Origin: Hydrogenophaga sp. PBL-H3
GTDB lineage: Bacteria > Pseudomonadota > Gammaproteobacteria > Burkholderiales > Burkholderiaceae_C
Direction: 5' to 3'
NCBI RefSeq assembly: GCF_010104355.1
Contig: NZ_CP044973.1
Span: 186,001-250,000 of the forward strand
DNA: 64,000 nucleotides
Shown here: piece after piece, positions 16,779 to 25,676 of the stretch
How the letters are laid out: every line of letters starts with the position of its first letter
How positions within the stretch are numbered: position 1 is the first letter of the stretch
Position numbers and translations under genes: made by a program
The notes under the pieces: generated by a model
Told to the model about the DNA's origin: nothing
Seen by the model: only the letters and a program-made list of their open reading frames with translations
Databases searched by the model: none

Positions 16779-18089
16779 ATGCTCTCCGTCCTGAAGAACC
16801 GTACCTATCGTCACCTGTTCGCCGCTCAGGTGATTGCGCTTGTCGGCACCGGCCTGATGACGGTGGCCCTTGGCCTGCTTGCCTACGATCTGGCCGGGGC
16901 GAATGCCGGCGCGGTACTCGGGACGGCACTCGCAATCAAGATGCTGGCCTATGTCGGAGTCGCCCCGGTCGCGCAGGCGTTCGCCGACCGGCTGCCGCGA
17001 CGGTCGTTGCTCGTTGCCCTTGACCTAGTACGAGCATCCGTTGCGCTCTGCCTGCCCTTTGTCAGCGAAATCTGGCAAATCTATCTGCTGATCTTCGTCT
17101 TGCAGGCGGCGTCCGCAGGCTTCACGCCGACCTTTCAAGCCACTATCCCGGACATCCTTCCCGACGAAGACGAGTACACGAAAGCACTGTCGCTTTCCCG
17201 GCTGGCCTACGATTTGGAAAGCCTGATTTCCCCGATGCTGGCCGCCGCGCTACTGACGGTCATCAGCTTCCACAACCTGTTTGCCGGAACGGTTCTCGGC
17301 TTCCTCGTGTCAGCCGCGCTTGTGGTCAGCGTGAGGCTTCCCACAACCGTTCCCGGCCCGCGTCGTGGCATATGGGATCGCACTACGCGGGGCACGCGCA
17401 TTTACCTCGCCACGCCGCGCCTTCGGGGTCTGCTGGCGATCAGCCTCGCGGTGGCAGCAGCGGGGTCAATGGTGATCGTGAACACGGTGGTCATCGTGAA
17501 GGCACGCTTCGGCCTGGGCGAATCCGAGGTAGCGTGGGCGCTGGCGGCCTTCGGAGGCGGGTCGATGGTTGCGGCCTTCGCGCTGCCTCGCCTGCTCGAC
17601 AAGATTGCTGATCGGCCTGTCATGATTGCGGGAGCGACGATGCTGGTTGTGGGAACGGCAGCCGGGGCAATGATTCCGACATATGCCGTTCTGGTGGTGA
17701 TCTGGTTGGTGGTCGGCTTCGGCTACAGCGTGGCGCAAACACCTTCCGGCCGGCTGTTGCGCCGCTCCGCTCACCCCGAGGATCGCCCCGCGGTCTTTGC
17801 CGCGCAATTCGCCCTCTCCCATGCGTGTTGGCTCATTTGCTATCCCTTGGCCGGTCGCTTCGGCGCTGCCTTTGGGCTGCAATCGACCTTCATCATCATG
17901 TCGCTGATTGGTCTTGTCGGAGTGGGACTGGCGCTGTGGCTCTGGCCCGCTAGTGATTCTTCCGACATCGCCCACGATCACCCTGATCTACCGCCAGATC
18001 ATCCTCACTTGCGCGAACATGCAGACCGAGGCGGGCACCGTCATCCCATGATCGTTGACGATCTGCACCGGGACTGGGCGCGCATTTAA
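16779..18089 (+). CDS. nreB: MFS metal efflux pump with His-rich tail
   Basis: 436 residues with about 12 hydrophobic helices and MFS signature elements near the N-terminus (FADRLPRRSL between helices). The C-terminal ~40 residues are rich in His and Asp (HDHPDLPPDHPHLREHADR, then GGHRHP), a metal-binding tail known from NreB-type nickel exporters. With nreA it forms a two-gene resistance operon inducible by Ni(II), or possibly Co(II). It is ICE cargo, inserted between two copies of the leader repeat. Confidence 0.87.
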   Translation: MLSVLKNRTYRHLFAAQVIALVGTGLMTVALGLLAYDLAGANAGAVLGTALAIKMLAYVGVAPVAQAFADRLPRRSLLVALDLVRASVALCLPFVSEIWQIYLLIFVLQAASAGFTPTFQATIPDILPDEDEYTKALSLSRLAYDLESLISPMLAAALLTVISFHNLFAGTVLGFLVSAALVVSVRLPTTVPGPRRGIWDRTTRGTRIYLATPRLRGLLAISLAVAAAGSMVIVNTVVIVKARFGLGESEVAWALAAFGGGSMVAAFALPRLLDKIADRPVMIAGATMLVVGTAAGAMIPTYAVLVVIWLVVGFGYSVAQTPSGRLLRRSAHPEDRPAVFAAQFALSHACWLICYPLAGRFGAAFGLQSTFIIMSLIGLVGVGLALWLWPASDSSDIAHDHPDLPPDHPHLREHADRGGHRHPMIVDDLHRDWARI

Positions 18090-18110
18090 GAACTGCCCGC
18101 CTTTCACATC

Positions 18111-18357
18111 GCTGATGCCTCCGGCCCGGATTGCTATTCGGGCCTGCGCGCTTCGCTTGCCAAAAACCGCGTGCGTGGAGGTGCGAGGGAGGCGGTCTTG
18201 CTGTCCCCTTCATCGTGCCACGGCGTTCTCGCCGTCAAGGGCTGCGCGCCGATGGCGCTTGCGTTCTGGCGGCCGTCGTTGACCCCTGACTGCTTGCGCT
18301 GCGCCGTGCCCCGGAAGGGTCGGGCAATTCCGCCCGGCAACCTTTCAGGAGTTCACC
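18111..18357 (+). repeat. leader repeat, copy B
   Basis: Matches 15785-16035 over almost its whole length, including the stretch GGGCAATTCCGCCC before the ribosome-binding site. It ends just before the ATG at 18358. With copy A it brackets the 16036 gene and nreAB. Confidence 0.8.
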
Positions 18358-18708
18358 ATGAACAACGCACTCATCACTGACGAGCAGCGCATCGTGCTGC
18401 TGGCCAACGGCCGCGAATCCTTGGAGAACCCGGACTTCGATCCGGCACCCGTCGTCAAGCTGTTCACGCCGGATGCCGGCGCGACCTGGCTGCTGACCGA
18501 GATTGATCCCGATGACCACGACCACGCCTTTGGTCTTTGCGACCTGGGCCTGGGGATGCCGGAAATCGGCTGGGTCAGCCTGGGCGAGCTGGCGACCGTG
18601 CGCGGCAGGCTGGGCCTGCCGATCGAGCGCGACCTGTCTTTCCGCGCCGAGAAGCGGTTGAGCGCCTACGCGCGCGATGCCCGGTTGGTCGGGCGTGTCG
18701 TCGTCTGA
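18358..18708 (+). CDS. DUF2958 family protein, copy 1
   Basis: 116 residues. The family core is visible: PVVKLFTPDAGATWLLTEID, then AFGLCDLGLGMPEIGWVSL and a terminal FRAEKRLSAYA. AGGAG precedes the ATG. A second, more divergent member lies at 25017-25367 in the same ICE. DUF2958 proteins are common in conjugative elements; the function is unknown to me. Confidence 0.87.
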   Translation: MNNALITDEQRIVLLANGRESLENPDFDPAPVVKLFTPDAGATWLLTEIDPDDHDHAFGLCDLGLGMPEIGWVSLGELATVRGRLGLPIERDLSFRAEKRLSAYARDARLVGRVVV

Positions 18709-18773
18709 ACCAGCCCTTGGAGCGCCGCAAGGCGCTCCTTGCGCTTTCCCAACCTTCGCAGGAGATCAATGCC

Positions 18774-19052
18774 ATGAGCAGCCATCACGACTACATCATC
18801 GAAATCACGGCGCAACACGATGCGCTCAAGCCGTTCGCGCCGGAGAACGGTCAGCCCTTGCGCTTCAAGATCGGCGACGCGGTGATCTACACCAACGAGT
18901 TTGGCGCGCAGTTCCGGCGCCGCGTCACCGGGTTCTACCAGCCTACCGAGCCTTCGGGGCTGTATGCGCGTGGCAGGCGCTACTACCTGAACTCGACTTC
19001 GCCTTGGATGCCGGTTGCGGAATCCAGCCTGCGTCCTGACGACTCGGCGTGA
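18774..19052 (+). CDS. small conserved ICE hypothetical protein
   Basis: 92 residues starting at the ATG at 18774 with AGGAG upstream. It has a beta-rich look (FKIGDAVIYTNEFGAQFRRR, then VTGFYQP), perhaps a small barrel. It follows the DUF2958 gene by 65 bases and is probably in the same transcript. Function unknown. Confidence 0.75.
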   Translation: MSSHHDYIIEITAQHDALKPFAPENGQPLRFKIGDAVIYTNEFGAQFRRRVTGFYQPTEPSGLYARGRRYYLNSTSPWMPVAESSLRPDDSA

Positions 19053-19088
19053 TGCCTAAGTGCCCCTGACGGGGCGTTGCGCGCTGCG

Positions 19089-19180
19089 CTTGCCTCCAGG
19101 GGAAAGCCCTGCGGGCTATCCCCGCCGCGCGATGCTTGGCGCCCCTCAAAGACCGCCGAACCGGCTGCGCCGGATCGGCC
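19089..19180 (+). repeat. 92-bp repeat, left copy
   Basis: Nearly identical to 23436-23526, sharing AGGGGAAAGCCCTGCG, CTATCCCCGCCGCGCGATGC and CCGAACCGGCTGCGCCGGAT. Same orientation. The two copies bracket the DUF932, ParB-like and small 22780 genes. Confidence 0.8.
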
Positions 19181-19280
19181 AGACCACGGCAGTCGCTGTC
19201 GAACCTGTTTCCCGATGACTGGCGCATGAGCTTGTGCATCGAGCCTTGAAGGCTGTGCGTCCCCGGCCAAGAAACGTGGC

Positions 19281-19418
19281 CGGTCGCGCTGTCGTGCGCG
19301 TTGCGCATCGAGCCGCCTGCGGCGTCTCGCCCCTGATGGGCTTCCATCGTTCCCTCGCTCCGCTCGGCTGACGCCTCCGGCCCGGATTCCTAGATCCGGG
19401 CCTGCGCGCTTCGCTTGC
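19281..19418 (+). repeat. leader repeat, partial copy C
   Basis: Shares the left part of copy A (15719-15836), including GTCGCGCTGTCGTG, GGGCTTCCATC and CCTGCGCGCTTCGCTTGCC, then diverges. Unlike copies A and B it is not next to a start codon. Confidence 0.7.
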
Positions 19419-19763
19419 CGTGCGGTCGGCGTGTTGAGGGGCCGTTGCCATGTCCAGCCGTCTCCCCTGACTTCATCACCTTCACCGCGACTGTAGCCCG
19501 CGCCCGTGTGCCGTCAAGGCGCGCAGGGCCGTGTCCTCGGCTGCGCCTGCGGGCCGCACCAACCCTGCGCTTGCCTCCTTGACGGCACCCGTTCGCGCGC
19601 TCCTGACCGTCGCGGGCGATGAACTCAGGAAAGACGGTGGCAACAGGGCCAACCGGGTTCCTCGTGCCGACCGCACCGAACAGCCGAAAGGCTGGGCTTC
19701 CGAATCTAGGAATCCGGTGTGCGGTGAACAGCAAACCCTTTTTTCTTTGTCAGGAGAAATGCC

Positions 19764-20588
19764 ATGCAACTCGCATCCCGCTTCGCTTCCCGTTCCCCGG
19801 TGCTGCGTTCGGAACGTCCCTTGTCCGATGACCAAATCCGGGCCGTGGCCCCGTCCATCTTCGCGGACGCCCCGCACGAAAGCCGCTCGCAGCGGTACAG
19901 CTACATCCCCACCGCGACCGTGCTGCAAGAACTGCGCGGGGAAGGCTTCGAGCCTTTCATGGTGACGCAAACCCGCGTGCGCCACGACGACCGCCGCGAC
20001 TACACGAAGCACATGATCCGGCTGCGCCACGCCAGCCAGATCAACGGCCGCGAGGCCAACGAAATCATCCTGCTGAACTCCCATGACGGCACTAGCAGCT
20101 ATCAGATGCTGGCCGGGATGTTCCGCTTCGTTTGCAGCAATGGCCTTGTCTGCGGCGACACCGTGGCCAACGTGCGCGTTCCCCACAAGGGCGACGTAGC
20201 GGGGCACGTCATCGAAGGCGCTTACGAAGTCCTGCACGGCTTCGACCGGGCGCAGGAATCCCGCGATGCCATGCGCGCCATCACGCTCGACGCCGGGGAA
20301 TCGGAAGTGTTCGCCCGCGCTGCGCTGGCATTGAAGTACGACGAGGACAAGCCCGCGCCCATCACGGAATCGCAAATCCTGATGCCGCGCCGCCACGACG
20401 ACGACCGCCGCGACCTGTGGAGCGTGTTCAACCGCACGCAGGAGAACTTGACCAAAGGCGGCCTGTCCGCCCGCGCCGCGAATGGCCGCCGCCAGACCAC
20501 CCGGCCCGTGCAGGGCATCGACCAAAGCGTGCGCCTCAATCGCGCCCTGTGGCTGCTGGCCGATGGCCTGCGCCAGTTGAAAGCCTGA
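19764..20588 (+). CDS. DUF932 family protein
   Basis: 274 residues with the family core: SRSQRYSYIPTATVLQEL, RVRHDDRRDYTKHMIRLR, NGREANEIILLNSHDGTSSY, MFRFVCSNGLVCGD. Full length for the family. DUF932 proteins are plasmid/ICE-borne and resemble phage or plasmid anti-restriction-type proteins, but no activity is established to my knowledge. AGGAG precedes the ATG. It is followed by the large ParB-like gene. Confidence 0.9.
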   Translation: MQLASRFASRSPVLRSERPLSDDQIRAVAPSIFADAPHESRSQRYSYIPTATVLQELRGEGFEPFMVTQTRVRHDDRRDYTKHMIRLRHASQINGREANEIILLNSHDGTSSYQMLAGMFRFVCSNGLVCGDTVANVRVPHKGDVAGHVIEGAYEVLHGFDRAQESRDAMRAITLDAGESEVFARAALALKYDEDKPAPITESQILMPRRHDDDRRDLWSVFNRTQENLTKGGLSARAANGRRQTTRPVQGIDQSVRLNRALWLLADGLRQLKA

Positions 20589-20666
20589 ATCCCCACGCGG
20601 CAGGGGCAGGCAGCAGCCCTTGCCGCTTCTCTCGCTGCTGCATCCCAACCGCAAGGAGTCATCACC

Positions 20667-22718
20667 ATGAACGCCGTACTCAAAACCGAAGCCGTCGCCA
20701 TCGAAGCCGCCGCCCCGCTGGAAATGGCCGACCCGTCCAAGAACCTGATTCTGGTTCCGCTCTCGCAGTTGCTGCCGCGCCGCTCCAAGCGCAACGCCCG
20801 CAAGATGCCGCGCCTGTCCATCCCCGAACTGGCCGCGAGCATTGCCCGCATCGGCTTGCTGCAAAACCTCATCGTCATCCTTTCCGCCGATGGCGAGACT
20901 TACGAGGTGGTGGCCGGCGATCGCCGCCTGACCGCCTTGAAGCTGCTGGCGAAGAAGAAGCGCATTCCCGCCGACTACGAAGTGCCGTGCCTGCTGGTGG
21001 CCGACGCTTCCGCCCGCACCGTCAGCCTTGCGGAGAACGTGCAGCGCGAGAACATGCACCCCGCCGACCAGTTCGCGGCCTTCGCCGCGCTGGTCAAGGA
21101 AGGACGCCCCATCGAGGACATTGCTGCCGACTTCGGCGTGTCCCCGCTGGTGGTGCAGCGCCGCTTGAAGCTGGCGAATGTCTCGCCGCGCCTCATGGCC
21201 GACTATCGCGCCAGTGGCGTGACGCTGGAACAGTTGATGGCCCTGACCATCACCGACGACCACGCCGCGCAGGAAGCCGCGTTCTATGGTGCGCCGGAAT
21301 GGCAGCGCAGCCCGTCCAAGCTGCGCGAGCGCCTGACCGAGCGCGAAATCGACGCCGCGCACGCGCTGGTGCGCTTCGTCGGACTGAACACCTACCGGCA
21401 GGCAGGCGGCGGCATCCGCCGCGACCTGTTCGCGGAAGGCGATGCCGGAACCTACCTGACCGATACCGCAGTGCTGGAAACGCTGGTGCGCGACAAGCTG
21501 GCAACGCTGGCCGAGGACGTGCGCGCCGAGGGTTGGGCATGGGTGGAGGCCGTGCCGCATCTGGCCTACGAGGAACGGCAGGCGTTCCAGAACGCCCCGC
21601 GCCACCGCCGTGAGCCGACCAGCCGCGAGGCCCGCCGCATCGCCTCGCTGGAAAGCCGCCTCGAAAAGATCGACGCCGAGCTGGAAGAAGCCTGCGACGC
21701 CGAGGACGAGGCCAAGGCCGAGAAACTGGAACAGCGGCGCGATCAGGTGGTCGGCGAACTACAAGACGCGGAGGACGCCTTGCAAGGTTACGCTCCCGAG
21801 GTGCGCGAGGTGGCCGGTGCCATCGTCACCATCGACCGCAACGGCGAGGCCGTTATTCATCGCGGCCTGCTGCGCGAAGCCGAGGCCAAGGCGCTGCGCA
21901 CGCTGGAAAAGCTGCGGCGCGGTTTCGGCAACACCGAAGGCGAAGCCGCCAACGACGAGCACGAGGACGCCGACGACGCACCCAAGGCCGCGAGCCTGTC
22001 CGATCGGCTGGCGCAGCGGTTGAGTGCCCACCGCACGGCGGCGCTGCAAATCGAAGTCGCGCGGCATCCGCACGTCGCGCTGGCCGCGCTGGTGCATGGC
22101 ATGGTGCAGACTGTCTTGCAGCCCGACGCCTACGGCGATGGCCTGCCGCTCGGCGTGCGCCTCACGGTGCAAGACCGGCTGGAAGGCATGGCCCCGGACT
22201 GGCCGGAATCGCCCGCTGCCGTGGCGCTGCGCGAACTGCAACAGGTGGCAGGTGAAGCCTTGCCGGAGGACAGCGCCGAACTGTTCGCCGCGCTGCTGGC
22301 GAAGTCGCAAGATGAACTGGTGCGGCTGCTGGCCGTGTGCGTGGCTTCCACGGTGGACGTGGTGACGCCCCGCGCCACGGTGCAGCAACCCGGCGAGGAA
22401 CTGGCGCAGGCCGTGGGCCTCGACATGGCCGCATGGTGGAAGCCGACCGCAGAAGGCTACTTCAAGCACGTTTCCAAGGCCGTGATTCTGGATGCCGTGG
22501 GCGAGTACGCACCCGAGCAGGCCAACCGGCTGGCGAAGTTGAAGAAGGCCGACATTGCCAGCGAAGCCGAGCGGCTGGCCGATGGCACGGGCTGGATGCC
22601 CGCCATCTTCGAGGCCGCAGGCCCGCAGGACGCCGCGCAAGAGGCAGGCCCGGAGCAGAACGCCCCGGAGGATGCCGAGGCAATAGCGGATGAACCCGCC
22701 GAGGCGCTGGCCGCTTGA
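20667..22718 (+). CDS. parB: large ParB/RepB-like partition protein
   Basis: 683 residues. The N-terminal ParB/Srx domain (about 25-130) has VVAGDRRLTAL and SLAENVQRENMHPADQ, the two ParB boxes. A helix-turn-helix follows (IEDIAADFGVSPLVVQRRLK). A charged coiled-coil lies around 310-370 (ASLESRLEKIDAELEEACDA), then a long Ala-rich C-terminal region, making it much longer than chromosomal ParB. Expected role: DNA-binding partner in ICE stability together with ParA at 27950, although the genes are separated. Similar large proteins occur in Tn4371-type ICEs. Confidence 0.9.
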   Translation: MNAVLKTEAVAIEAAAPLEMADPSKNLILVPLSQLLPRRSKRNARKMPRLSIPELAASIARIGLLQNLIVILSADGETYEVVAGDRRLTALKLLAKKKRIPADYEVPCLLVADASARTVSLAENVQRENMHPADQFAAFAALVKEGRPIEDIAADFGVSPLVVQRRLKLANVSPRLMADYRASGVTLEQLMALTITDDHAAQEAAFYGAPEWQRSPSKLRERLTEREIDAAHALVRFVGLNTYRQAGGGIRRDLFAEGDAGTYLTDTAVLETLVRDKLATLAEDVRAEGWAWVEAVPHLAYEERQAFQNAPRHRREPTSREARRIASLESRLEKIDAELEEACDAEDEAKAEKLEQRRDQVVGELQDAEDALQGYAPEVREVAGAIVTIDRNGEAVIHRGLLREAEAKALRTLEKLRRGFGNTEGEAANDEHEDADDAPKAASLSDRLAQRLSAHRTAALQIEVARHPHVALAALVHGMVQTVLQPDAYGDGLPLGVRLTVQDRLEGMAPDWPESPAAVALRELQQVAGEALPEDSAELFAALLAKSQDELVRLLAVCVASTVDVVTPRATVQQPGEELAQAVGLDMAAWWKPTAEGYFKHVSKAVILDAVGEYAPEQANRLAKLKKADIASEAERLADGTGWMPAIFEAAGPQDAAQEAGPEQNAPEDAEAIADEPAEALAA

Positions 22719-22779
22719 CCCGCGCCGAAGGCAAGCGCCCCGGCCTCGACCGGGGCGCTTCGCTGGAAGGAGAAGCCCC

Positions 22780-22989
22780 ATGACCCGCACCACCATTAGC
22801 CGCCCGCGCATGGCGGCGATCTACGCCGCTGGCACGGTACGCGCCCGCCGTTGGAACGGCGATGGCGACGTGCGCGGCTACCGCCCGCCCTCGGGCTGGA
22901 CGGCCTGCGCCGACCTCACCGACATTCACCCCATCACGGGCCGCGCCTTGCCGCGTGCCGTGTGGTGGCTCATCGAGACGAAGGAATAA
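22780..22989 (+). CDS. small conserved ICE hypothetical protein
   Basis: 69 residues from the ATG at 22780 with AAGGAG upstream. It is basic, with two Trp-containing segments (RARRWNGDGDVRGYRPPSGW and VWWLIE). It follows the ParB-like gene by about 60 bases and is probably co-transcribed. No function known. Confidence 0.65.
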   Translation: MTRTTISRPRMAAIYAAGTVRARRWNGDGDVRGYRPPSGWTACADLTDIHPITGRALPRAVWWLIETKE

Positions 22990-23045
22990 CCGCGATCAGC
23001 ACCGCGCCCAGGCCGTTCCGTCCTGGGCACGGTGGACGCAAAAAT

Positions 23046-23183
23046 CCGGGCGCGGCAGTGGCCGCGCCCGGTGTTCAAGGCCACCAGCCGAATCGGCACG
23101 CCGCCGCCCTCGCGGCAGCTCAGACGGCGGCGTTGACGTGACCGGGCTTCCCGCCCGGTAATGGCAGGCCCGTATGGGCCTGC
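23046..23183 (+). other. three-hairpin array, possible structured RNA
   Basis: Hairpin 1: CCGGGCGCGGC (23046-23056) with GCCGCGCCCGG (23061-23071), loop AGTG. Hairpin 2: ACCGGGC (23141-23147) with GCCCGGT (23153-23159). Hairpin 3: GCAGGCCC (23164-23171) with GGGCCTGC (23176-23183), loop GTAT. All are perfect and none is followed by a T-run, so they are not ordinary terminators. Confidence 0.55.
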
Positions 23184-23435
23184 AAGCCGTAGCGCCCGCC
23201 GTGCGCGGGAATCACCAGCGGTTTTCGGCTTGCCGCGTGCATACCTCGCAGCGTAGGGCCGCGCCCATTTCATCAGAGGCATGTCCGCGTTTCCTGCTTA
23301 GAAATCTGGAACGGCCTGGGCGTGTCGGCGCATAGCGCCGCCGGGCTTTCGGGCTACGCCCCGTGCCGTCTTTGCCGTCACGGCCATTCGGCTTCAATCC
23401 CTCACGCCTTCGCGCCTGCGGCGCTGCGCGCTTCG

Positions 23436-23526
23436 CTTGCCTCCAGGGGAAAGCCCTGCGAGCTATCCCCGCCGCGCGATGCTTGGCGCCCCTCGATGCT
23501 GCCGAACCGGCTGCGCCGGATCGGCC
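23436..23526 (+). repeat. 92-bp repeat, right copy
   Basis: Direct copy of 19089-19180 with a few substitutions and a one-base deletion. Confidence 0.8.
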
Positions 23527-24092
23527 CGCCCAACGTCCCGCCGCGATGGACGGGACGCTGGCGAACACGCTGGCGCTTGCTGCGGCAGGTTGTGCAGGTG
23601 CGTGCCGTCCTCAACGCTGGCGGTTCCTGCCCATCACGTCACGAAGGACGGTTCACGGACAACCCGCCCGGTATCGCTATGGAGCTTCCACGCCACGCCT
23701 CAAGACCGGCGCCGCAAGGTATGGCGGGGGCGTTCTCGCCTGTCGTTGCGGGGTTGACCTGGCCCGCGTCAGCGGGCGAGCCGGAGAAGCCTTCGGGCGG
23801 GGATGCCGAGTCGGCCCCATCTCCTTTCGGAGCGGTTCGGCCCAAGGCGTCCTTGTCTCGTTGTGAATCCTGGCGGGGGCGCGGCTGCGCCTCGGGCTTC
23901 ATGGCTGCAACCGTCCGGCGAAAACAATTTCCCCGCCGCTGCGCGGCTTCCTCGCGCAGCAAATTCTTTTCGCCTCCCGGCTCTCCACTGCGTTTCGACC
24001 GCAAGCGGTGCAGCCAGCCCGTCCCCCGCCGGCCGGATCACAACAAGGACGCGATGGGCGCGAACCTTGTTCAACCGAAAGGAGAAATCATC

Positions 24093-24407
24093 ATGGCCAA
24101 CATCGGCACCTTCACCGCAGACAAAGACGGCTTCACCGGCACGCTGCGCACCCTGACGCTCAACGTCAAGGTCAAGCTGGTTCCCAACGACAAGGGCAGC
24201 AGCGAGAACGCCCCCGACTTCCGCCTCCAGGCCGCCGGCCACGACATCGGCGCGGCGTGGAACAAGACCAGCGAGGCCGGGCGGGAATACAAGTCCGTGA
24301 CCCTCGACGATCCTTCGTTCCCGGCTCCGGTCTATGCCCGCCTGATCGAAGGCGAGGACGGTACGCACGACCTGATCTGGTCGCGCAGCAAGCCCCAGGC
24401 GGCGTGA
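24093..24407 (+). CDS. DUF736 family protein
   Basis: 104 residues. It opens [20 protein letters not shown] and contains [17 protein letters not shown] and [20 protein letters not shown], the typical DUF736 pattern, full length. GGAG precedes the ATG. The family is nearly restricted to plasmids and ICEs; its role is unknown. Confidence 0.93.
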   Translation: MANIGTFTADKDGFTGTLRTLTLNVKVKLVPNDKGSSENAPDFRLQAAGHDIGAAWNKTSEAGREYKSVTLDDPSFPAPVYARLIEGEDGTHDLIWSRSKPQAA

Positions 24408-24470
24408 CCGCCGCAGCGCCCCGCCCATCGCGGCGGGGCGCTGTGCTGCTGTTCGCAGCACATCACCACG

Positions 24471-24776
24471 TCACGCGCGCGGCTTCGCCGCGCCGCGCTC
24501 CTTCAGCACCGCCTCCAGCTCCCGGCGCACCTGCGCCAGCAGCTCGTCGGCCTTGTGCGTGCTGTCGCCCGCGTAGGCCAGCGTCAGCAGCGTGAGCGGG
24601 TGGATCTCCATCACCTCGCACAGCTCGGCCAGCTTATGCAGGGTCGGGCTTTTCAGGTCGCGTTCGAGGGTGCTCATATAGGTGCGGCTGGACACGTCAG
24701 AGAAGGCTTCCTGGCTCAAGCCACGCGCCTTCCTGACTGTCTTCAACGCCTTCGCCAATGAGTTCCCAGCCGCCAC
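24471..24776 (-). CDS. Xre-family transcriptional regulator
   Basis: 101 residues, read leftward from the GTG at 24776. A single helix-turn-helix domain (about 8-65: LKTVRKARGLSQEAFSDVSS, then RTYMSTLERDLKSPTLHKLA) is followed by a helical tail. It is divergent from the DUF2958 gene at 25017, with an AT-richer intergenic region holding a 12-bp palindrome. It probably regulates itself and the neighbouring maintenance genes. Confidence 0.9.
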   Translation of the reverse strand: MAAGNSLAKALKTVRKARGLSQEAFSDVSSRTYMSTLERDLKSPTLHKLAELCEVMEIHPLTLLTLAYAGDSTHKADELLAQVRRELEAVLKERGAAKPRA

Positions 24777-24816
24777 CTATGGTTTCCCTCGAAAAACCAA
24801 GATGACAGCCCATTGC

Positions 24817-24828
24817 GCCCTATAGGGC
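24817..24828. promoter_or_regulatory. candidate operator palindrome
   Basis: GCCCTATAGGGC, a perfect palindrome 40 bases upstream of the leftward Xre gene, with a second CTATAG at 24834-24839. It is a reasonable binding site for the Xre regulator; the assignment is positional. Confidence 0.45.
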
Positions 24829-25016
24829 TACAATCTATAGTGTTCATTTGGTGTTCTACGTTTTCGTGCCTTTACGGAAATCCGCATTTGCTGGTTCCAG
24901 CAAAGCCACGCAAGCGCATCCGTGCTTGCACACGAAGGCGTAAATCCGGTTTGGCGGTTCTGCGCTTGGGCGTGAAACCGCATCCGTGCATCATTGGATT
25001 TGTGGGATTGCCAACC

Positions 25017-25367
25017 ATGCCCCAGCCACTCGCCACCGTCCCGGAGCGCGCGCAACTGCTCGCCAACGGCGAGGCTCGTGCCGCTGGCCAGGCCATCGAC
25101 CCGGTGCCCGTGGTGCGGCTGTTCACGCCGGACGCGCATGTGACCTGGCTGCTGGCCGCACTCGATCCCGCCGATGGCGACACCGCCTGGGGCCTCATCG
25201 ACCTGGGAATCGGAATGCCGGCGCAAGGAACCGTCAAGCTGTCCGAGCTGGCTGGCATCGTCGGGCCGCATCAGCAGCCCGTGATGCGCGACCGCTACTT
25301 CCGGCCCACGCGCACGCTGTCGGAATACACCCGGCTGGCCGAGCGCGACGGGGCTATCCCGGACTGA
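25017..25367 (+). CDS. DUF2958 family protein, copy 2
   Basis: 116 residues from the ATG at 25017. It shares VVRLFTPDA, TWLLAALDP, AWGLIDLGIGMP and a terminal RTLSEYTRLA with the protein at 18358, so the two are clear paralogues within one ICE. A longer in-frame start at 24813 is unlikely because the added residues look non-coding. Function unknown. Confidence 0.85.
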   Translation: MPQPLATVPERAQLLANGEARAAGQAIDPVPVVRLFTPDAHVTWLLAALDPADGDTAWGLIDLGIGMPAQGTVKLSELAGIVGPHQQPVMRDRYFRPTRTLSEYTRLAERDGAIPD

Positions 25368-25676
25368 ACACAGCCTACTGTGACTTTTTCAGTCTGGTGT
25401 CATACCGGGCAGGTCTCAATCGAGATTCTTGCGGCGTAGCCGCGCCAGTCTGATCCAAACGGACATGATGCCTGACGCGGACTGCGGCAGGCTGGCCTGT
25501 ACGGCGTCCCACGGGAGGGACGCTGCCGCCGCAGCATTGAGACGAATACCGCAACGCATCGGAGCCAGTCGGACTTGACAGCCCAACTATTCCCTTAACC
25601 CATTTCGTTCTGATGACACCGATGTAGCACGTAGTTCTTCCGTCGCGGCCAGTCCTGTTCGCAGGGAGGTTGCGTC
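25368..25676. other. gene-free intergenic stretch
   Basis: About 310 bases with no gene. One perfect hairpin (GCGTCCC 25504-25510 with GGGACGC 25517-25523) is present. It probably contains the promoter for the DUF2285-repA transcript; no convincing hexamer pair could be fixed. Confidence 0.4.

Larger units (their letters stand above)
19053..19763. other. gene-free repeat-rich ICE stretch
   Basis: No convincing gene. It holds the 92-bp repeat copy at 19089-19180, leader-repeat copy C at 19281-19418, and two long-range inverted repeats: 19381-19398 with 19700-19717 (17/18 paired) and TGCCGTCAAGG (19509-19519) with CCTTGACGGCA (19577-19587). It ends with AGGAG before the DUF932 gene. Confidence 0.65.
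22990..24092. other. 1.1-kb gene-free ICE stretch
   Basis: No convincing gene: open frames here are Arg/Pro/Ala-rich shadows of high-GC DNA. It holds a cluster of three strong hairpins (23046-23183), the right copy of the 92-bp repeat (23436-23526), and a ribosome-binding site (GGAG) just before the DUF736 gene. Confidence 0.6.

Noticed and set aside
19482-21605. A 707-codon leftward open frame
   Set aside because: It is antisense to DUF932 and ParB-like genes with recognisable domains and has no ribosome-binding site or family resemblance.
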